Source of the DNA: Dehalococcoidia bacterium
GTDB lineage: Bacteria > Chloroflexota > Dehalococcoidia > SZUA-161
Reading direction: 5' to 3'
Assembly: GCA_020344295.1 (NCBI GenBank)
Contig: CP070819.1
Location: forward strand, 20,269 to 28,990
DNA length: 8,722 nt
Shown here: positions 6,500 to 8,722 of the stretch, in pieces
How the letters are laid out: each line of letters begins with the position of its first letter
How positions within the stretch are numbered: position 1 is the stretch's first letter
Notes under the pieces: generated by a model
Told to the model about the DNA's origin: nothing
The model's database searches: none
The model's input: only the letters and a program-made list of their open reading frames with translations
Position numbers and translations under genes: made by a program

Positions 6500-8124
6500 A
6501 CGAATCAAGCGCGCATGGGGAACGTTTGGGTATCGTCGTCGGCGGCTCGCTCACCGGAGGCATGGAGGTCAAGCTAGATAGCGCCACCCCCATAGAGGAG
6601 ATGGCAGTGGGGCGTTATGTGGTGATCGAGGGGCAAACAAGCCGTTTCTTCGGTATGATCACGGATATAGAACTGGGAGCCATCGACCAGCAACTCACCA
6701 TAACACCACCCGACATCGCCGATTCCTTCATCGCCGATGTTGTAACGGGAACGAGCACCTACGGGAAGCTCCAGGTAACGCCCATGCTCACCATCAGCGG
6801 CGATGCTACGAGCCTTCTGGAGGGGCCCAAGCCGGTAAAGACCGTCCCTCGTCACTTCTCCCCCGTCCGGGAGGCGTCCGAGCAGGACGTGGAGCTGGTA
6901 TTCGGGCGAGAGGACGAGAGACATTTCTATGTAGGCACACCCCTCGATATGGAGACCAAGGTCTGCCTCAACATTCCCGAGTTCGTCACCCGCTCCAACG
7001 GCGTCTTCGGCAAGAGCGGCACCGGCAAGACATTTCTGACCAGGCTTCGGCTGATCGGGATGGTGCAGAAAGGAGCGGCAGCAAATCTCATCTTCGACAT
7101 GCATAATGAGTACGGCTGGGAGGGAACCAGCGAGCATGTGCCCAATGTAAAAGGCCTAAAGCAGCTTTTCCCCTCACAGGTTGCGCTCTTTACTCTGGAT
7201 GAAGAGAGCGCCCGCCGACGCAAGGTGAGCACAGACTACGTCGTTCAGATCGGCTATGACGAGATCGAGCCTGAGGATATCGCTCTGCTCCGGGAGACTC
7301 TTAATCTGACCGAACCTGCGATCGAGGCGGTATACCAGTTAGCCCGCGAATTCGGCCAAGCACGGTGGCTGGAGGGCTTCTTCGATCTAAGCACAAGAGA
7401 AGAGACCAAAGAACTGCTGGAAAAGCTGCACGTCCACGAAAGCAGCTATCGCAACCTCCGCCGCGGCCTGGAGAGGCTGAAGAGGCTCTCATTTCTCACG
7501 CCACGTGCCCGGGATAACTCGGTACAGCGCATTCTGGAGTATCTGGACCGGGGTATGCACGTGGTACTCGAATTCGGGAGATACACAGATATTACTGTCT
7601 ACGTCCTGGTCGCCAATATCCTGACCCGCCGCATATACGATCAGTACCGGGAGAGGATGGAAAGGGCTATGGGCGAGAAAGTGGATAAACCTCACCCCCT
7701 GGTGATCACAATTGAGGAAGCCCATAAATTTCTTAATCCCGAGGTAGCCGACCAGACGATCTTCGGTATAATTGCCCGGGAGATGAGGAAGTACAACGTT
7801 ACCCTGCTGGTCATCGACCAGCGTCCCAGTGGCATCTACGACGAGATAATGTCCCAGCTCGGTACCAAGGCGACCTATCTTCTGGACAACGAGAAGGACA
7901 TCGACAGCGTGCTCATGGGCGTTTCAGGGAAAAGCGAGCTGAAGACAGTGCTCTCCAAACTGGAGGCCAAGCAGCAGGCGCTCATCTTCGGCCATGCACT
8001 GCCCATGCCCGTTGTTGTCAAGACCAGGGAGTACGGCTCAACCGAATCCTATAGAGAACTCGGCTTCCGGGAAGCCGCAGAGCTTAAAAGAAAGGCAGAG
8101 GAGGAAATCAAAGACCTCTTCTAG
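6496..8124 (+). CDS. herA: HerA-type hexameric DNA translocase ATPase
   Basis: FtsK-HerA superfamily P-loop ATPase, a ring motor that pumps DNA and, in archaea, drives NurA during end resection. The 542 residues fit the family. The N-terminal HAS barrel spans about 9-100 (GERLGIVVGGS, then YVVIEG and FFGMITDIEL). Walker A is GKSGTGKT (172-179). The HerA-typical DMHNEYG (201-207) follows. A helical insert occupies about 260-345. Walker B is LVITIEEAH (402-410), with E407 and E408 as the acidic pair, followed by ARxMRKY and DQRPS (441-445), where Q442 and R443 are the expected sensor and arginine-finger region. The C-terminus (YRELGFREAAELKRKAEEE) is a charged helix. All ATPase motifs are intact. 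It is translationally coupled to the small HAS-barrel-like gene and shares a strand with nurA 3 kb upstream. Defence-type HerA proteins also exist, but the NurA neighbour favours DNA repair. Confidence 0.93.
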   Translation: MNESSAHGERLGIVVGGSLTGGMEVKLDSATPIEEMAVGRYVVIEGQTSRFFGMITDIELGAIDQQLTITPPDIADSFIADVVTGTSTYGKLQVTPMLTISGDATSLLEGPKPVKTVPRHFSPVREASEQDVELVFGREDERHFYVGTPLDMETKVCLNIPEFVTRSNGVFGKSGTGKTFLTRLRLIGMVQKGAAANLIFDMHNEYGWEGTSEHVPNVKGLKQLFPSQVALFTLDEESARRRKVSTDYVVQIGYDEIEPEDIALLRETLNLTEPAIEAVYQLAREFGQARWLEGFFDLSTREETKELLEKLHVHESSYRNLRRGLERLKRLSFLTPRARDNSVQRILEYLDRGMHVVLEFGRYTDITVYVLVANILTRRIYDQYRERMERAMGEKVDKPHPLVITIEEAHKFLNPEVADQTIFGIIAREMRKYNVTLLVIDQRPSGIYDEIMSQLGTKATYLLDNEKDIDSVLMGVSGKSELKTVLSKLEAKQQALIFGHALPMPVVVKTREYGSTESYRELGFREAAELKRKAEEEIKDLF

Positions 8125-8246
8125 GAATATTTCTCCATGTCCATCTCAATAAATCCCTCCTCGGCTTTAAGCCTTCTGCTGCTTCTGCGCAGCGTGGAAT
8201 TGTGGAAAGATCGGAACCCACAGAGTTGGCGAGGCTATGACCTTAG

Positions 8247-8265
8247 TCTGTGAAGTGATCACAGA
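8247..8265. promoter_or_regulatory. Inverted repeat upstream of the 8280 gene, possible operator
   Basis: TCTGTGA (8247-8253) and TCACAGA (8259-8265) are perfect 7-bp arms around AGTGA, ending 3 nt before the AAGGA ribosome binding site (8269-8273). The core TGTGA-N5-TCACA looks like a CRP/FNR-type half-site pair, but the usual spacing in those sites is six. As RNA it would form a hairpin next to the ribosome binding site, so a transcriptional operator and a translational control hairpin are both possible. The rest of the 155-nt spacer (8125-8279) has only short hairpins (GGCTT-T-AAGCC at 8163-8173; GCTGC/GCAGC at 8178-8193) without T runs, and no promoter I would defend. Confidence 0.4.
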
Positions 8266-8279
8266 AAGAAGGAAATACC

Positions 8280-8722
8280 ATGCGCAGGATCTGGTCATGG
8301 TTGAAGAGACTTGGTTGGAAATGGAAGGTATTGCTGCTCGTCGTTTTCATTGTCATCTTAGTCGTGGTTCTAACCCCGAGCATATACTACCTACTGCGGG
8401 CGTGGGATGCTCCTGACTATAGCGATATTCTGGCCAAGGCGACGATGACGTATCTTGTGACCTACGACAGCGGCGACGGTGTTGTGAACGAAAGTACGTA
8501 CACCCTAAAGGTAGCCGAGACTGACTTGGCCATTGGCTCAGATACCTCTTTTTTCACAGTGACGGAAATGAACCCGCTGCCTGAGCGAAAGGTCCATGCT
8601 AGAATTGTCGGTTCGACGAAAGTCACCCTAGCTGCAGACGAGATATGGCGTAGCCATGAAGACCTTCACGTCCTTCGTAAGAAAGCGATGCAGATTAATC
8701 TACCGTTAGTCAACACTGCAAT
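8280..8722 (+). CDS. Single-pass membrane protein of unknown function (partial, 3' end outside window)
   Basis: Open for 147 codons to the window edge. ATG 8280 has AAGGA (8269-8273) 6 nt upstream. The product begins with a short basic, tryptophan-rich segment (MRRIWSWLKRLGWKWK), then one hydrophobic helix (about residues 17-39, rich in V, L and I), then a hydrophilic stretch rich in beta-prone and charged residues (from about RAWDAPDYSD onward). This suggests an N-terminal anchor or uncleaved signal with the bulk outside the cytoplasm. There is no lipobox, and I recognise no family. A 155-nt gap separates it from herA, so it is probably a separate transcription unit. Confidence 0.8.
   Translation, partial: MRRIWSWLKRLGWKWKVLLLVVFIVILVVVLTPSIYYLLRAWDAPDYSDILAKATMTYLVTYDSGDGVVNESTYTLKVAETDLAIGSDTSFFTVTEMNPLPERKVHARIVGSTKVTLAADEIWRSHEDLHVLRKKAMQINLPLVNTA

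Noticed and set aside
6496..8124. HerA as part of an anti-phage defence system such as Sir2-HerA or DUF4297-HerA
   Set aside because: No Sir2, DUF4297 or other effector gene adjoins it, whereas a NurA gene lies on the same strand nearby; there are also no phage, integrase or transposon genes in the window.
1..8722. CRISPR array, tRNA, rRNA or insertion sequence
   Set aside because: No spaced direct repeats, no cloverleaf-like or conserved rRNA sequence, and no transposase motifs were seen on either strand by eye.

Overview
The window is a bacterial chromosomal segment of moderate to high GC content. It carries one complete minus-strand gene (ftsH), then six plus-strand genes, the last running off the right edge. 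The gene set (a bacterial FtsH, a NurA-type nuclease, a HAS-barrel HerA ATPase, a lipoprotein glutaminyl cyclase and an M20 peptidase) and the feel of the FtsH sequence suggest Chloroflexota, perhaps Dehalococcoidia. That assignment is an inference from family resemblance and was not tested by a search.

Layout. Positions 1-116 hold the possible last codons of a convergent plus-strand gene and a GC-rich hairpin. Positions 117-2030 (minus) encode the membrane AAA+ metalloprotease FtsH. The 219-nt divergent spacer (2031-2249) holds an extended -10 promoter for ftsH, a good promoter for nurA and, between them, a GC-rich imperfect palindrome. That palindrome includes four CCC runs separated by single A, so the opposite strand reads (GGGT)4, a strong G-quadruplex sequence. 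Positions 2250-3458 encode a NurA-family nuclease with an unusual four-cysteine insertion. After a 175-nt spacer with a strong hairpin come a lipoprotein glutaminyl-peptide cyclotransferase (3634-4434) and, 8 nt later, an M20 metallopeptidase (4443-5807). A 107-nt gap leads to a small HAS-barrel-like protein (best start TTG 5915), which overlaps by 4 nt the GTG start of a HerA-type hexameric ATPase (6496-8124). A new gene for a single-pass membrane protein begins at 8280, preceded by a 7-bp inverted repeat.

How the genes fit together. NurA and HerA are known from archaea as a nuclease-translocase pair that resects DNA ends. Here both lie on the same strand within 6 kb, split by two peptide-processing genes, and HerA is translationally coupled to a small protein that looks like a stand-alone HAS-barrel protein. 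The most interesting reading of the window is a bacterial HerA-NurA end-processing system with a possible third, poorly described component and a metal-binding-like insertion in NurA. The cyclotransferase and the M20 peptidase form a separate functional pair (N-terminal pyroglutamate formation on exported peptides; hydrolysis of peptides or acylated amino acids). FtsH is a housekeeping protease transcribed divergently.
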